In this document: positions 33,592 through 41,360 of the stretch, in pieces | Layout: the number at the start of each line of letters is the position of its first letter | Numbering within the stretch: the first letter of the stretch is position 1 | DNA from: Oryzobacter telluris | GTDB taxonomy: Bacteria; Actinomycetota; Actinomycetes; Actinomycetales; Dermatophilaceae | DNA length: 64,000 bases | Assembly (NCBI RefSeq): GCF_043099285.1 | Contig: NZ_CP170723.1 | Coordinates: forward strand, 3,038,001 to 3,102,000 | Direction of reading: 5' to 3' | Program-made: the position numbers and the translations under genes | The notes under the pieces: generated by a model | The model's database searches: none | Seen by the model: only the letters and a program-made list of their open reading frames with translations | Told to the model about the DNA's origin: nothing

Positions 33592-35250
33592 TCACTTCAG
33601 CGAGATCGACGCGAGGTCGATGGTGCCGAAGGCGGTGATCTTCACACCGGTGACCTTGTCCGACCAGCCCATGGTGGTCTTGCCGTACCACAGCGGGATC
33701 GCCGGCATGTCCTGCGCGAGCAGGGCCTCGGCCTCCTGGTACTTGGCGTTCGACGCGGCCGGGTCGGTCGCGGCGGCACCCTCGACGAGCAGCTTGTCGA
33801 AAGCCGGGTTCGAGTAGTCCATGTAGTTGCTGTCGGCGCCGGTGGCGAAGACGGGGGCGAGGAAGTTCTCGATCGCCGGGTAGTCCATCTGCCAGCCGAG
33901 GCGGAACAGACCCTTCATCTTCCGGTCCTCGAGCTGCTTGAGGTAGGTCGAGAAGTCGACGACGCCGGTGGCGACGCACTCGATGCCCAGGGCCTGCTTG
34001 ATGCTGTTGCAGGTCGCCTCGGTCCACTCCTTGTGAGCGGCGTCGGCGTTGTAGGACAGCGTGAGCTTCTCACCCTTGTAGCCGCCGGCCTCCGCGAGGA
34101 GGGCCTTGGCCTTGGCCGGGTCGTACTTGCAGAACTCACCGCACTGCTCGGCCTTGTAGCCGTCGACGACCGGGGACACCCAGCCGGTGGCCGGCACGCG
34201 GGTGTTGTTGAAGATCTGCTTGATGATCGTCGGGCGGTCGATCGCCATGGAGATCGCCTGGCGGATCTTCGGGTCGGCGACGTTCGGGTCGACCTTGGTC
34301 GGGGAGAACTCGGCGTACTGGATGACACCGGTCTCCTTCTGCGCGTTGCGCTCCGGGAGGTCCGACTTGTACTTGTCGTCGATGAGCGCGCTCGCCGGGA
34401 TCTCGTCGGTCACGTCGAGGTTGTTGGCGAGGACGTCGTTGTAGGCGGCGTCGGCGTCGGCGTAGATCTTGAAGGTGACCTTGTCGACCTTGGCCTTGAA
34501 CTCACCGCTGTAGTCGGCGAACTTCGACAGGACGATGGACTGCTCCTTCGTCCACGAGTCCAGCTTGAACGGGCCGGTGCCGATCGGCTTGTCGCCGAAG
34601 GCCTTCGGGTCCGTGAAGAAGACGTCGGGGAGCGGCGCGAAGGCGGTGTAGCCCAGGCGGACCGGGAGGTTCGAGACCTTCTCGGTGGTCTTGATGGTGA
34701 AGGTGTAGTCGTCGGTGACGGCCAGACCGGTCAGCTTGTCGGCCTTGGCCTTGCCCGCGCCGGCGCAGGGGTCCTCGCCGTCACCGGTGCACTGGAGGTC
34801 GCCGTAACCCTCGATCGGGGTCATGAAGTAGCCACCGCCCTGGGCGTTCGGGGCGTAGGCGGCGTAGTTCCAGGCGTCGACGAAGTTCTTGGCCTTGACC
34901 TCGGTCCCGTCGTGGAACTTGTAGCCCTTCTTGATCTTGATCGTGAAGTTCTGGTTGTCCGTGGTCTCGATCGACTCGGCGATGTCGTTCGCCGGCTTGG
35001 CCGTCTCGGGGTCGTAGTGGACGAGCTTGGCGAACACGGCGTCGAGGACGTTGCCGCCACAGGTCTCGGACGTGTTGCTGGGCACCAGCGGGTTCTGCGG
35101 GTTGCACCCGCGAATGGTGATCTCGCCGCCCGTCTTGCTGCCAGCCGTGGTCTCGGTGTCGCTGCCGCTTCCGCTGTTGCCGCAACCGGCGGCCAGCAGT
35201 GCAACGGCGGACAGGGCCGCAACCGCGACCGTGCGAGTGGTTCCTCGCAT
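33592..35250 (-). CDS. peptide-type ABC transporter substrate-binding lipoprotein (family 5)
   Basis: This 552-residue protein has a lipoprotein signal peptide with lipobox LLAAGCGNSG, then a family 5 solute-binding fold with YDPETAKPANDIAESIE, KFHDGTEVKAKNFVDAWNYA, the AISMAIDRPTIIKQIFNNTR region and NADAAHKEWTEATCNSIKQ. Relatives bind oligopeptides, dipeptides or other compounds. It is anchored outside the membrane and feeds the DppBCDF-type importer. A GGAGGA ribosome site precedes the ATG. The ligand cannot be told from sequence. Confidence 0.94.
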   Translation of the reverse strand: MRGTTRTVAVAALSAVALLAAGCGNSGSGSDTETTAGSKTGGEITIRGCNPQNPLVPSNTSETCGGNVLDAVFAKLVHYDPETAKPANDIAESIETTDNQNFTIKIKKGYKFHDGTEVKAKNFVDAWNYAAYAPNAQGGGYFMTPIEGYGDLQCTGDGEDPCAGAGKAKADKLTGLAVTDDYTFTIKTTEKVSNLPVRLGYTAFAPLPDVFFTDPKAFGDKPIGTGPFKLDSWTKEQSIVLSKFADYSGEFKAKVDKVTFKIYADADAAYNDVLANNLDVTDEIPASALIDDKYKSDLPERNAQKETGVIQYAEFSPTKVDPNVADPKIRQAISMAIDRPTIIKQIFNNTRVPATGWVSPVVDGYKAEQCGEFCKYDPAKAKALLAEAGGYKGEKLTLSYNADAAHKEWTEATCNSIKQALGIECVATGVVDFSTYLKQLEDRKMKGLFRLGWQMDYPAIENFLAPVFATGADSNYMDYSNPAFDKLLVEGAAATDPAASNAKYQEAEALLAQDMPAIPLWYGKTTMGWSDKVTGVKITAFGTIDLASISLK

Positions 35251-35414
35251 GGATGTCCTCCTACGTGATGTGGTGGGTCGCCCGTTGGTCGGGTGAACCG
35301 TTTCCTGGGCCGCTCCCGATCGGGTGTGGCCCCTGTGCAGCGCCTCCGGGCGTGCCGCGGTCCATCAAAGACCACCGATAGGCCGTTTGGAAGGTTCCGT
35401 GCGCGCCGAGACAC

Positions 35415-35445
35415 GATTGTGACCCAAGGGTGCGCGATCGTGACC
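35415..35445 (+). repeat. two near-identical 14-bp direct repeats, 21 bp apart
   Basis: GATTGTGACCCAAG (35415-35428) and GATCGTGACCGAAG (35436-35449) differ at two positions. Their 21-bp period is two helical turns. They lie in the 259-bp divergent region between the peptide-binding-protein gene and the HisN-like gene and could be operator half-sites for either. The coordinates given cover the shared GATYGTGACC cores. Confidence 0.5.
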
Positions 35446-35496
35446 GAAGCGCGATCCAGCGGCCCGCGCCGCCGGAGGATTTCCTGTCCGAGCGGC

Positions 35497-35502
35497 TACG
35501 GT
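35497..35502 (+). promoter_or_regulatory. -10 TACGGT giving a leaderless HisN-like mRNA
   Basis: TACGGT is followed by 7 nt and the GTG at 35510. An in-frame GTG at 35501 overlaps the hexamer and so cannot be the start if this promoter is used. Confidence 0.6.
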
Positions 35503-35509
35503 GAGGCCC

Positions 35510-36316
35510 GTGCCCGGCTACGACGACGACCTGCGCCTCGCCCACGTCCTCGCTGACGCGGTCGAGCGCCTGACCACCGCGCGGTTCCGGGCCGAGGACC
35601 TCCACGTCGAGGCCAAGCCCGACCTCACCCTCGTCAGCGACGCCGACCGCGACGCCGAGGAGCTGATCCGCAGCCAGCTCAAGCGCACCCGCCCGCGCGA
35701 CGCCGTCATCGGCGAGGAGTTCCCCACCACGGGGTCCTCACCGCGCCAGTGGGTCGTCGACCCGATCGACGGCACCCACAACTTCGTCCGCGGGGTCCCG
35801 GTGTGGGGCACCCTCATCGCGCTCGTCGACGACGGTCGGCCGGTGCTCGGCCTCGTGGCCGCCCCCGCGCTGGGCCGCCGCTGGTGGGCCACCCTGGGCT
35901 CGGGCGCGTGGGCCGGCCGCAGCCTCACGTCGGCCAAGCAGATCCACGTCTCCGGCGTCACCCGCATCGAGGACGCCTCGATCTCCGCCTCGAGCTGGAC
36001 CTCCTGGGACGCCGTGGGCCGCGAGCGCGAGGCGCTCGACCTCGCCCGGTCCTGCTGGCGCGAGCGGGCGTTCGGCGACTTCTGGTCCTACATGCTGCTC
36101 GCCGAGGGCGCGGTCGACATCGCCGCCGAGCCCGAGCTGGCGCTGCACGACATGGCGGCCCTCGTGCCCATCGTCACCGAGGCGGGCGGCCGCTTCACCT
36201 CGCTCGACGGGGTCGACGGCCCGTACGGCGGCAACGCGGTGGCGACCAACGGCCACCTCCACGACGAGGTGCTGGCCCGGCTCACGCCCGGGCGCGGCGA
36301 GGTCGACGGCCTCTAG
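35510..36316 (+). CDS. hisN: inositol-monophosphatase-family phosphatase, probable histidinol-phosphatase
   Basis: This 268-residue metal-dependent phosphatase has the IMPase motifs VIGEEFPTTG (Glu), WVVDPIDGTHNFVRG (DPIDGT) and AAEPELALHDMAALVPIV. The overall pattern is that of actinobacterial HisN, which removes phosphate from histidinol-phosphate; a generic inositol or sugar phosphatase is the alternative because no his genes are nearby. The GTG start is set by the leaderless promoter. Its TAG stop shares CTAG with the convergent alkyltransferase stop. Confidence 0.85.
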   Translation: MPGYDDDLRLAHVLADAVERLTTARFRAEDLHVEAKPDLTLVSDADRDAEELIRSQLKRTRPRDAVIGEEFPTTGSSPRQWVVDPIDGTHNFVRGVPVWGTLIALVDDGRPVLGLVAAPALGRRWWATLGSGAWAGRSLTSAKQIHVSGVTRIEDASISASSWTSWDAVGREREALDLARSCWRERAFGDFWSYMLLAEGAVDIAAEPELALHDMAALVPIVTEAGGRFTSLDGVDGPYGGNAVATNGHLHDEVLARLTPGRGEVDGL

Positions 36317-36828
36317 AAGAGGGCGTCCTGGTCGGCCTCGGTCGCCACGCCCTCCAGGTGCAGCAGCTGCGCCTTGCGCTCGAGCCCGCCCGCGTACCCG
36401 GTGAGGGTCCCGTCGGCGCCGACGACGCGGTGGCAGGGCAGGACGACCGGGATGGGGTTGGCGCCGTTGGCGGACCCGACGGCCCGCGACGCCCCGGGCG
36501 GGAGCCCGAGCTCGGCGGCGATGGCGCCGTACGTGGTGATGGTCCCCCACGGGATCTCCGCGAGGACGTCCCACACCCGGCGCTGGAAGTCGGTGCCCGC
36601 GGGTCGCAGCGGCAGGTCGAACACCCGCAGCCGGCCGGCGAAGTAGGCGGCGAGCTGCGCGTGGGCCTCCGTGAGCACCGCCGACCCGCCGCGCTCGTGC
36701 TCGGGTGACCCGTCGGCGGAGGCGTCGAACCGGATGGCGACGAGCGCCCCGCCCCGTTCGACGAGCTCGAGGCGGCCGATCGGCGAGGTCGTGACGACCG
36801 AGCGCGAGGGCTGGGGGTCAGACGGCAA
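36313..36828 (-). CDS. ogt: methylated-DNA-protein-cysteine methyltransferase
   Basis: This 171-residue suicide repair protein removes alkyl groups from O6-alkylguanine. It has the helix-turn-helix region FQRRVWDVLAEIPWGTITTY, the active-site VLPCHRVVGADGTLTGYAGG (PCHRV) and the Arg finger in ASRAVGSANGANPIPVV. The length fits the Ogt/Ada-C type without the Ada N-terminal domain. It overlaps the upstream M16 gene by 11 bp. Confidence 0.95.
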   Translation of the reverse strand: MPSDPQPSRSVVTTSPIGRLELVERGGALVAIRFDASADGSPEHERGGSAVLTEAHAQLAAYFAGRLRVFDLPLRPAGTDFQRRVWDVLAEIPWGTITTYGAIAAELGLPPGASRAVGSANGANPIPVVLPCHRVVGADGTLTGYAGGLERKAQLLHLEGVATEADQDALF

Positions 36829-38176
36829 CGGTGGTCACCGGGAGCTCCACCCGTCCCTCGAGCGCCGGCACCACGGTCGCGGCGTCGCCGACGAGCACGA
36901 CGGTCCAGCCCTGGGTCGCGACCCGGCCGTAGGCGGCGTCGAGGTCGTCGCGGGTGAGGACGGCGACGTCGCGCAGGGTGGCCGTGGTGAAGTCGAGCGG
37001 GAGACCCTCGAGGGCGAGGGCCGCGGTCTCGTCGGCCACGGCGTCGGCGGTGGCGTACCGGCCGGGGGCCGTCTTCGCGACGTAGTCGACCCCGCTGCGC
37101 ACCTCGGCCTCGGTGAAGCCGTCGCGCGCGCCGTCGAGGATCCCGAGGAGGATCTCCACGGCCTCACCGGTGACCTCCGAGCGCACCGAGCCGGAGGTGA
37201 CGAACGAGCCGCCCGCGACCCGCGGCCGGAACGCCGAGCGGACGCCGTAGGTGTAGCCCTTCTCCTCGCGCAGCACGGCGTCGAGGCGGGCGCCGGGCGA
37301 GCCGCCGAGCACGAAGGACACCACGGGGTGCGGGGCCCAGCCGTGCGGGGTCGAGCGGTCGGGGCCGGGTGCCCCGACGATGATCTCGGTCTGCACCGAC
37401 CCGGGCCGGTCGACGACGACGATGCGTGTGCGGTCGGGGGCCGGCACGGGTGCCGTGGGCCGCGGCACGGGCGTGTGGCCGGGCGCGCGCCAGGTCCCGA
37501 GGGTGGCGTCGAGCACGCCGCGGACGTCGACGTCAGTGAGGTCGCCGGCCAGGACGACCGTGGCGCCCTGCGGGCCGACGGCGCGGGCGTGGAACGCGAC
37601 GACGTCCTCGCGGGTGAGGGACCCGATCGTCTCGGGGGTGCCCCCGGTGGGGGTGGCGGCCCGCTCCCCCGGCGCCCAGAGGGTTCGAGTGAGCTCCTTG
37701 GCCGCGCGGTGCCCCGCGGACGCCCGCTCCTGCTCGATCTCGGCGAGCCGGATGCGCAGGATGCGGCGCACCTCGGCCTCCGGGAACACCGGGTCGGCGA
37801 GGGCGTCGGTGACGACGGACGCCGCCGTGGCGAGGTGGCGCTGGGGCACGTCGACGTCGACGAGGACGCCGCCGTCGGACACCCCTGCCCCGAGGGCCAT
37901 GCCGTGGCGCTCCATCAGCTCGGCGAACTCCTCGGCCGAGTACCGCGAGGTGCCCTCGTCGAGGAGGCGGGCCGTCATCGACGCCACGCCCTCCTGGCCG
38001 GCCGGCTCGGACGACAGGGACGTGGGCACGACGACGCGCAGGGACAGGACGTACTGGCCGGGCAGGTCGTGGGCGAGGACGCGCACGCCGTTGTCGAGCA
38101 GGTGCTCGGTGGCCTCCGGGAACGCCCAGGGCCCCTGGGCGACGACGTCGGGACGCGGCACGGTGGGGGTGCTCAT
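36818..38176 (-). CDS. M16 family peptidase homologue without the HxxEH motif
   Basis: This 452-residue protein has the M16 fold, with AFPEATEHLLDNGVRVLAHD at the start and LREEKGYTYGVRSAFRP in the C-terminal half, where the family's RxxxGLxYxV-like motif lies. The HxxEH zinc site is replaced by EGVASMTARLLDEG, so it is the non-catalytic partner of the upstream protein. The ATG overlaps that gene's stop by 4 bp. Confidence 0.9.
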   Translation of the reverse strand: MSTPTVPRPDVVAQGPWAFPEATEHLLDNGVRVLAHDLPGQYVLSLRVVVPTSLSSEPAGQEGVASMTARLLDEGTSRYSAEEFAELMERHGMALGAGVSDGGVLVDVDVPQRHLATAASVVTDALADPVFPEAEVRRILRIRLAEIEQERASAGHRAAKELTRTLWAPGERAATPTGGTPETIGSLTREDVVAFHARAVGPQGATVVLAGDLTDVDVRGVLDATLGTWRAPGHTPVPRPTAPVPAPDRTRIVVVDRPGSVQTEIIVGAPGPDRSTPHGWAPHPVVSFVLGGSPGARLDAVLREEKGYTYGVRSAFRPRVAGGSFVTSGSVRSEVTGEAVEILLGILDGARDGFTEAEVRSGVDYVAKTAPGRYATADAVADETAALALEGLPLDFTTATLRDVAVLTRDDLDAAYGRVATQGWTVVLVGDAATVVPALEGRVELPVTTVAV

Positions 38177-39471
38177 GCCACGGCCTCCTCGTCGGCGGTC
38201 GCGTCGTCCTCGACGAGGTACGCGACGACCGCCCGGCTCTCCGGCTGCAGCCAGCGGCGGGCCGCGGCCACGACGTCGTCGCGGGTGAGCGCGGTGAGCC
38301 GGTCGAGGTGGGTGTTGACGACCTCGGGGTCGTCGTGGAGCAGGTGGTGGTGGCTGATGACGTCGGCCCGCTCCTCCTGGCTGGCCAGCGCCGAGAGCCA
38401 CGAGCGCTCGGACTGCGCGAGCGACGCCTCGAGCTCGGCGTCGGTGGGACCGCCATCGAGGAAGGAGGCGAGCTCCTCGAGGAAGGCGTCCTCGACCGCC
38501 GCGGCGTCGACCCCGGGGGCGACGTCGAGGACCACGAAGCCGAGCGAGCTGCCGTCGACGAAGCCCCATGCCGTGGCGTGCGCCCCGAGCGCGGACTGCT
38601 CGCGGCGCACGAGACGGCGCACGAGGCGCGAGGTGGACAGCCCCCCGACGCAGTCGAGGGCGACCGCGGCCGCGAGGAACTCGTCGGTGCCGTCGACGGG
38701 GAGGCGGAACGCGACGTGCAGGCGGTCGTTGGGGACCGCGGAGACGCGGTCGAGCCGCAGCGGAGCGGCGAGCGGCTCGAGCTGGGGGTGGTTGGGCCGC
38801 GGCGGCGCGGCGCTCGCCGGCAGGGGGCCGAAGTACCGCTCGGCGAGGGCGAACCCGCGCTCGGGCGTGATGTCACCGCACAGGGTGAGGACGGTGTTGT
38901 CCGGGCCGTAGAAACGGCGGAAGAACGCGTGGACGTCCTCGAGGCTCGCGGCGTCGAGGTCCTCCATCGACCCGATCGTCGGGTGGTGGTACGGGTGCCC
39001 CTCGGGGAAGAGGGTGGCGTAGACGTCGATGAGCGCGTTGCCGTAGGGCTGGTTGTCGTACCGCTGGCGCTTCTCCTCCTTGACGACGTCGCGCTGGTTG
39101 TCGAGGTTCTCCTGCGTCACGGCGTCGAGGAGGTGGCCGTGCCGGTCGGCCTCGAGCCACAGGGCGAGCTCGACGGTGCCGGTGGGCACGGTCTCGAAGT
39201 AGTTGGTGCGGTCGAACCACGTCGTGGCGTTGAGCCGGGCGCCCTGCTCCATCAGCGCCTCGAAGTGCTCGCCGCTGCGCACGTGGCGCGAGCCCTGGAA
39301 CATCAGGTGCTCGAAGAGGTGGGCGAACCCCGTGCGACCGGCGCTCTCGTGCCGCGACCCCACCCCGACCCAGAGGTTCACCGTGACGTTCGGGACCGTG
39401 TGGTCGGGGCTGACGACGACGCGCAGCCCGTTGGGCAGCGTGTGTCGGTGGATGGGGTAGTCCAGCGGCAT
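38173..39471 (-). CDS. M16 family zinc peptidase, catalytic subunit
   Basis: This 432-residue protein carries the inverted zinc motif HLFEH in GFAHLFEHLMFQGS near residue 60, with the distal Glu in a later helix (LDNQRDVVKEEKRQRYDNQP). It has no signal peptide, so it acts in the cytoplasm, unlike secreted pitrilysins. It pairs with the next gene as an alpha/beta-type heterodimer. TAGGGT lies 7 nt before the ATG, which suggests leaderless translation. Confidence 0.93.
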   Translation of the reverse strand: MPLDYPIHRHTLPNGLRVVVSPDHTVPNVTVNLWVGVGSRHESAGRTGFAHLFEHLMFQGSRHVRSGEHFEALMEQGARLNATTWFDRTNYFETVPTGTVELALWLEADRHGHLLDAVTQENLDNQRDVVKEEKRQRYDNQPYGNALIDVYATLFPEGHPYHHPTIGSMEDLDAASLEDVHAFFRRFYGPDNTVLTLCGDITPERGFALAERYFGPLPASAAPPRPNHPQLEPLAAPLRLDRVSAVPNDRLHVAFRLPVDGTDEFLAAAVALDCVGGLSTSRLVRRLVRREQSALGAHATAWGFVDGSSLGFVVLDVAPGVDAAAVEDAFLEELASFLDGGPTDAELEASLAQSERSWLSALASQEERADVISHHHLLHDDPEVVNTHLDRLTALTRDDVVAAARRWLQPESRAVVAYLVEDDATADEEAVA

Positions 39472-39522
39472 GGCGGTCACCCTACGTCGGCGCACCGTCG
39501 GCCGACAGGAGGTTCCGCGGCG

Positions 39523-40992
39523 TCAGGCCCCGCGGTGACGGCCCTCGAGCTCGGCGACGCCGCTCACCTCGTGGTCGGCGGGGTCGCTCGGGATGGAGGG
39601 GACCTCGCGCTGCGGCAGGGCGTCCATGGCCCGGCGGCCGAAGACCTGCTGCTCGGTGGCGACGCGCTCGGCGCGGCCGCGGCCGAGGAAGCTGACGGCC
39701 CAGTGGAGCAGGGTGGTGACGCGGTGCTTGAACCCGATGATGTAGACGAGGTGGATCGCCAGCCACAGCACCCAGGCGAAGAACCCGGCGAACCGCAGCC
39801 GCCCGATGGAGGCGACGGCGCTGAAGCGCGAGATCGTCGCCATCGAGCCCTTGTCGAAGTAGCGGAAGGCCTCCTCGGTCGGCGTGCCGTCGAGGCGGCG
39901 GCCGATCTGCTTGGCGGAGAACCGTGCTCCCTGGATGGCGACCTGCGCGACACCGGGGAGGCCGTCGAGCGACATCATGTCGCCGACGACGTGGACCTCG
40001 GGGTGGCCGGGCAGGGTGAGGTCGGGCAGGACGAGGACGCGGCCGGCGCGGTCGACCTCGGCGCCCGACTGCTCGGCGAGCTGGCGGGCCAGCGGGCTGG
40101 CCTGCACGCCTGCGGCCCACACCTTGGTCAGGGCCTCGATGCGGGTGGAGGACCCGTCCGGCTCCTTGACGACGATGCCGCTGGAGTCGACGTCGGTGAC
40201 CATCGTGCCCAGGCGGACGTCGACGCCCATGTCGGTGAGCCGGCGCTTGGCGGCGCCGCCGAGGCGGTCACCGAAGGAGGGCAGGACCTGGTCGACCGCG
40301 TCGACGAGGATGATGCGCGCCTTGGTGGGGTCGATGCGGCGGAAGTCGTTCTTGAGGGTGCGGTTGGCGAGCTCGGCGATCTGCCCCGCCATCTCCACCC
40401 CGGTGGGCCCGGCGCCGACGACGACGAAGGTCAGCGCGCGCTCGGCCTCGACCGGCGTGCGGGCCAGCTCGGCCAGCTCGAAGGCGCCGAAGATGCGGCC
40501 GCGCAGCTCGAGCGCGTCGTCGATCGACTTCATCCCCGGGGCGTGCCGGGCGAAGCCGTCGTTGCCGAACCACGACTGGCCGGCGCCGGCGGCGACGAGC
40601 AGCTCGTCGTAGGAGGTGACCGTCTCGCGGCCCAGGACCTCGGAGGTGACCGTGCGGCTCTCGAGGTCGACGTGGGTCACGGTGCCGAGGACGACGCGGG
40701 CGTTCTTCTGCCGGGCCAGCACCTCGCGGGTGCTCGGGGCGATCTCGCCCTCGGAGAGGATCCCGGTCGCGACCTGGTAGAGCAGGGGCTGGAACAGGTG
40801 GTGGGTCGTCTTCGCGATCAGGGTGATCTCGACGTCCTTGCGCCGGCGCAGGGCCTGGGTGCCGAACAGACCACCGAACCCTGAGCCGATGACGACGACG
40901 CGGTGCGGGCTGCTGGGGTGGGTGCTCACATAGGGGTGAACGTGCGTGAACGGGCCGGTATGCCGGTTCTCGGGCGACGTGGTGGGGGTCAC
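39523..40992 (-). CDS. ndh: type II NADH dehydrogenase (NDH-2-like FAD oxidoreductase)
   Basis: This 489-residue flavoprotein has an FAD-binding VVVIGSGFGGLFGTQALRR, an NAD-binding FVVVGAGPTGVEMAGQIAEL and a C-terminal membrane-associating region (FFAWVLWLAIHLVYIIGFKH). It passes electrons from NADH to menaquinone without pumping protons. The length matches actinobacterial NDH-2 (about 460). A GAGGAG site lies 11 nt before the GTG at 40992; a second GTG at 40929 would remove 21 residues and cannot be excluded. It is a single-gene unit. Confidence 0.92.
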   Translation of the reverse strand: MTPTTSPENRHTGPFTHVHPYVSTHPSSPHRVVVIGSGFGGLFGTQALRRRKDVEITLIAKTTHHLFQPLLYQVATGILSEGEIAPSTREVLARQKNARVVLGTVTHVDLESRTVTSEVLGRETVTSYDELLVAAGAGQSWFGNDGFARHAPGMKSIDDALELRGRIFGAFELAELARTPVEAERALTFVVVGAGPTGVEMAGQIAELANRTLKNDFRRIDPTKARIILVDAVDQVLPSFGDRLGGAAKRRLTDMGVDVRLGTMVTDVDSSGIVVKEPDGSSTRIEALTKVWAAGVQASPLARQLAEQSGAEVDRAGRVLVLPDLTLPGHPEVHVVGDMMSLDGLPGVAQVAIQGARFSAKQIGRRLDGTPTEEAFRYFDKGSMATISRFSAVASIGRLRFAGFFAWVLWLAIHLVYIIGFKHRVTTLLHWAVSFLGRGRAERVATEQQVFGRRAMDALPQREVPSIPSDPADHEVSGVAELEGRHRGA

Positions 40993-41130
40993 GGCGGGGT
41001 GCGCTCCTCGAGGGGGGCGCGGGCCGCTGTCGGGCCCGCGGACGGGAGGGAGCGGCGGTGACCCCGGTGGACCTCCCCATCGTCCCAGCCGGGTCGGCGC
41101 GACCGCAGGCGCGCCCGCATGGCGGAAGGC

Positions 41131-41167
41131 GAAGGGCCCGGAACCGTGTGACGGTTCCGGGCCCTTC
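41131..41167 (-). terminator. 17-bp perfect hairpin after tRNA-fMet
   Basis: GAAGGGCCCGGAACCGT (41131-41147) pairs exactly with 41151-41167 around GTG. It starts 11 nt past the tRNA 3' end on the minus strand and is the clearest terminator in the window by stem length. Confidence 0.85.
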
Positions 41168-41178
41168 GTGATCCTGAG

Positions 41179-41252
41179 TAGCGGGGGCAGGATTTGAACC
41201 TGCGACCTCCGGGTTATGAGCCCGGCGAGCTACCGAGCTGCTCCACCCCGCG
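41179..41252 (-). tRNA. initiator tRNA-fMet (anticodon CAU)
   Basis: The 74-nt gene folds as a cloverleaf with CAU anticodon (GGCTCATAACC), T-arm GCAGG-TTCAAAT-CCTGC and acceptor CGCGGGG/CCCCGCT. Position 1-72 is a C-U mismatch and the anticodon stem has three consecutive G-C pairs, both marks of the initiator rather than elongator tRNA-Met. CCA is not encoded. Confidence 0.97.
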
Positions 41253-41294
41253 TCGAGGGAAAGTGGCTCCTGCGAGCCGCTCTCGGTAGACCCG

Positions 41295-41324
41295 ACCTTA
41301 CGCGACACCGCCGCCCCCGGCCAA
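41295..41324 (-). promoter_or_regulatory. promoter TTGGCC-N18-TAAGGT for tRNA-fMet
   Basis: On the minus strand TTGGCC (41324-41319) and TAAGGT (41300-41295) are 18 bp apart. The start would be near 41288, leaving a 5' leader of about 36 nt for RNase P. The promoter overlaps the terminator hairpin of the upstream UPF0182 gene. Confidence 0.55.
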
Positions 41325-41344
41325 ATCGGGCAGGGGCGGCGGTG
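41306..41344 (-). terminator. terminator hairpin after the UPF0182 gene
   Basis: CACCGCCGCCCC (41306-41317) pairs exactly with GGGGCGGCGGTG (41333-41344) around a 15-nt loop. It begins 17 nt past the UPF0182 stop on the minus strand. Confidence 0.7.
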
Positions 41345-41360
41345 GGGGTGCTGGTGGTGC

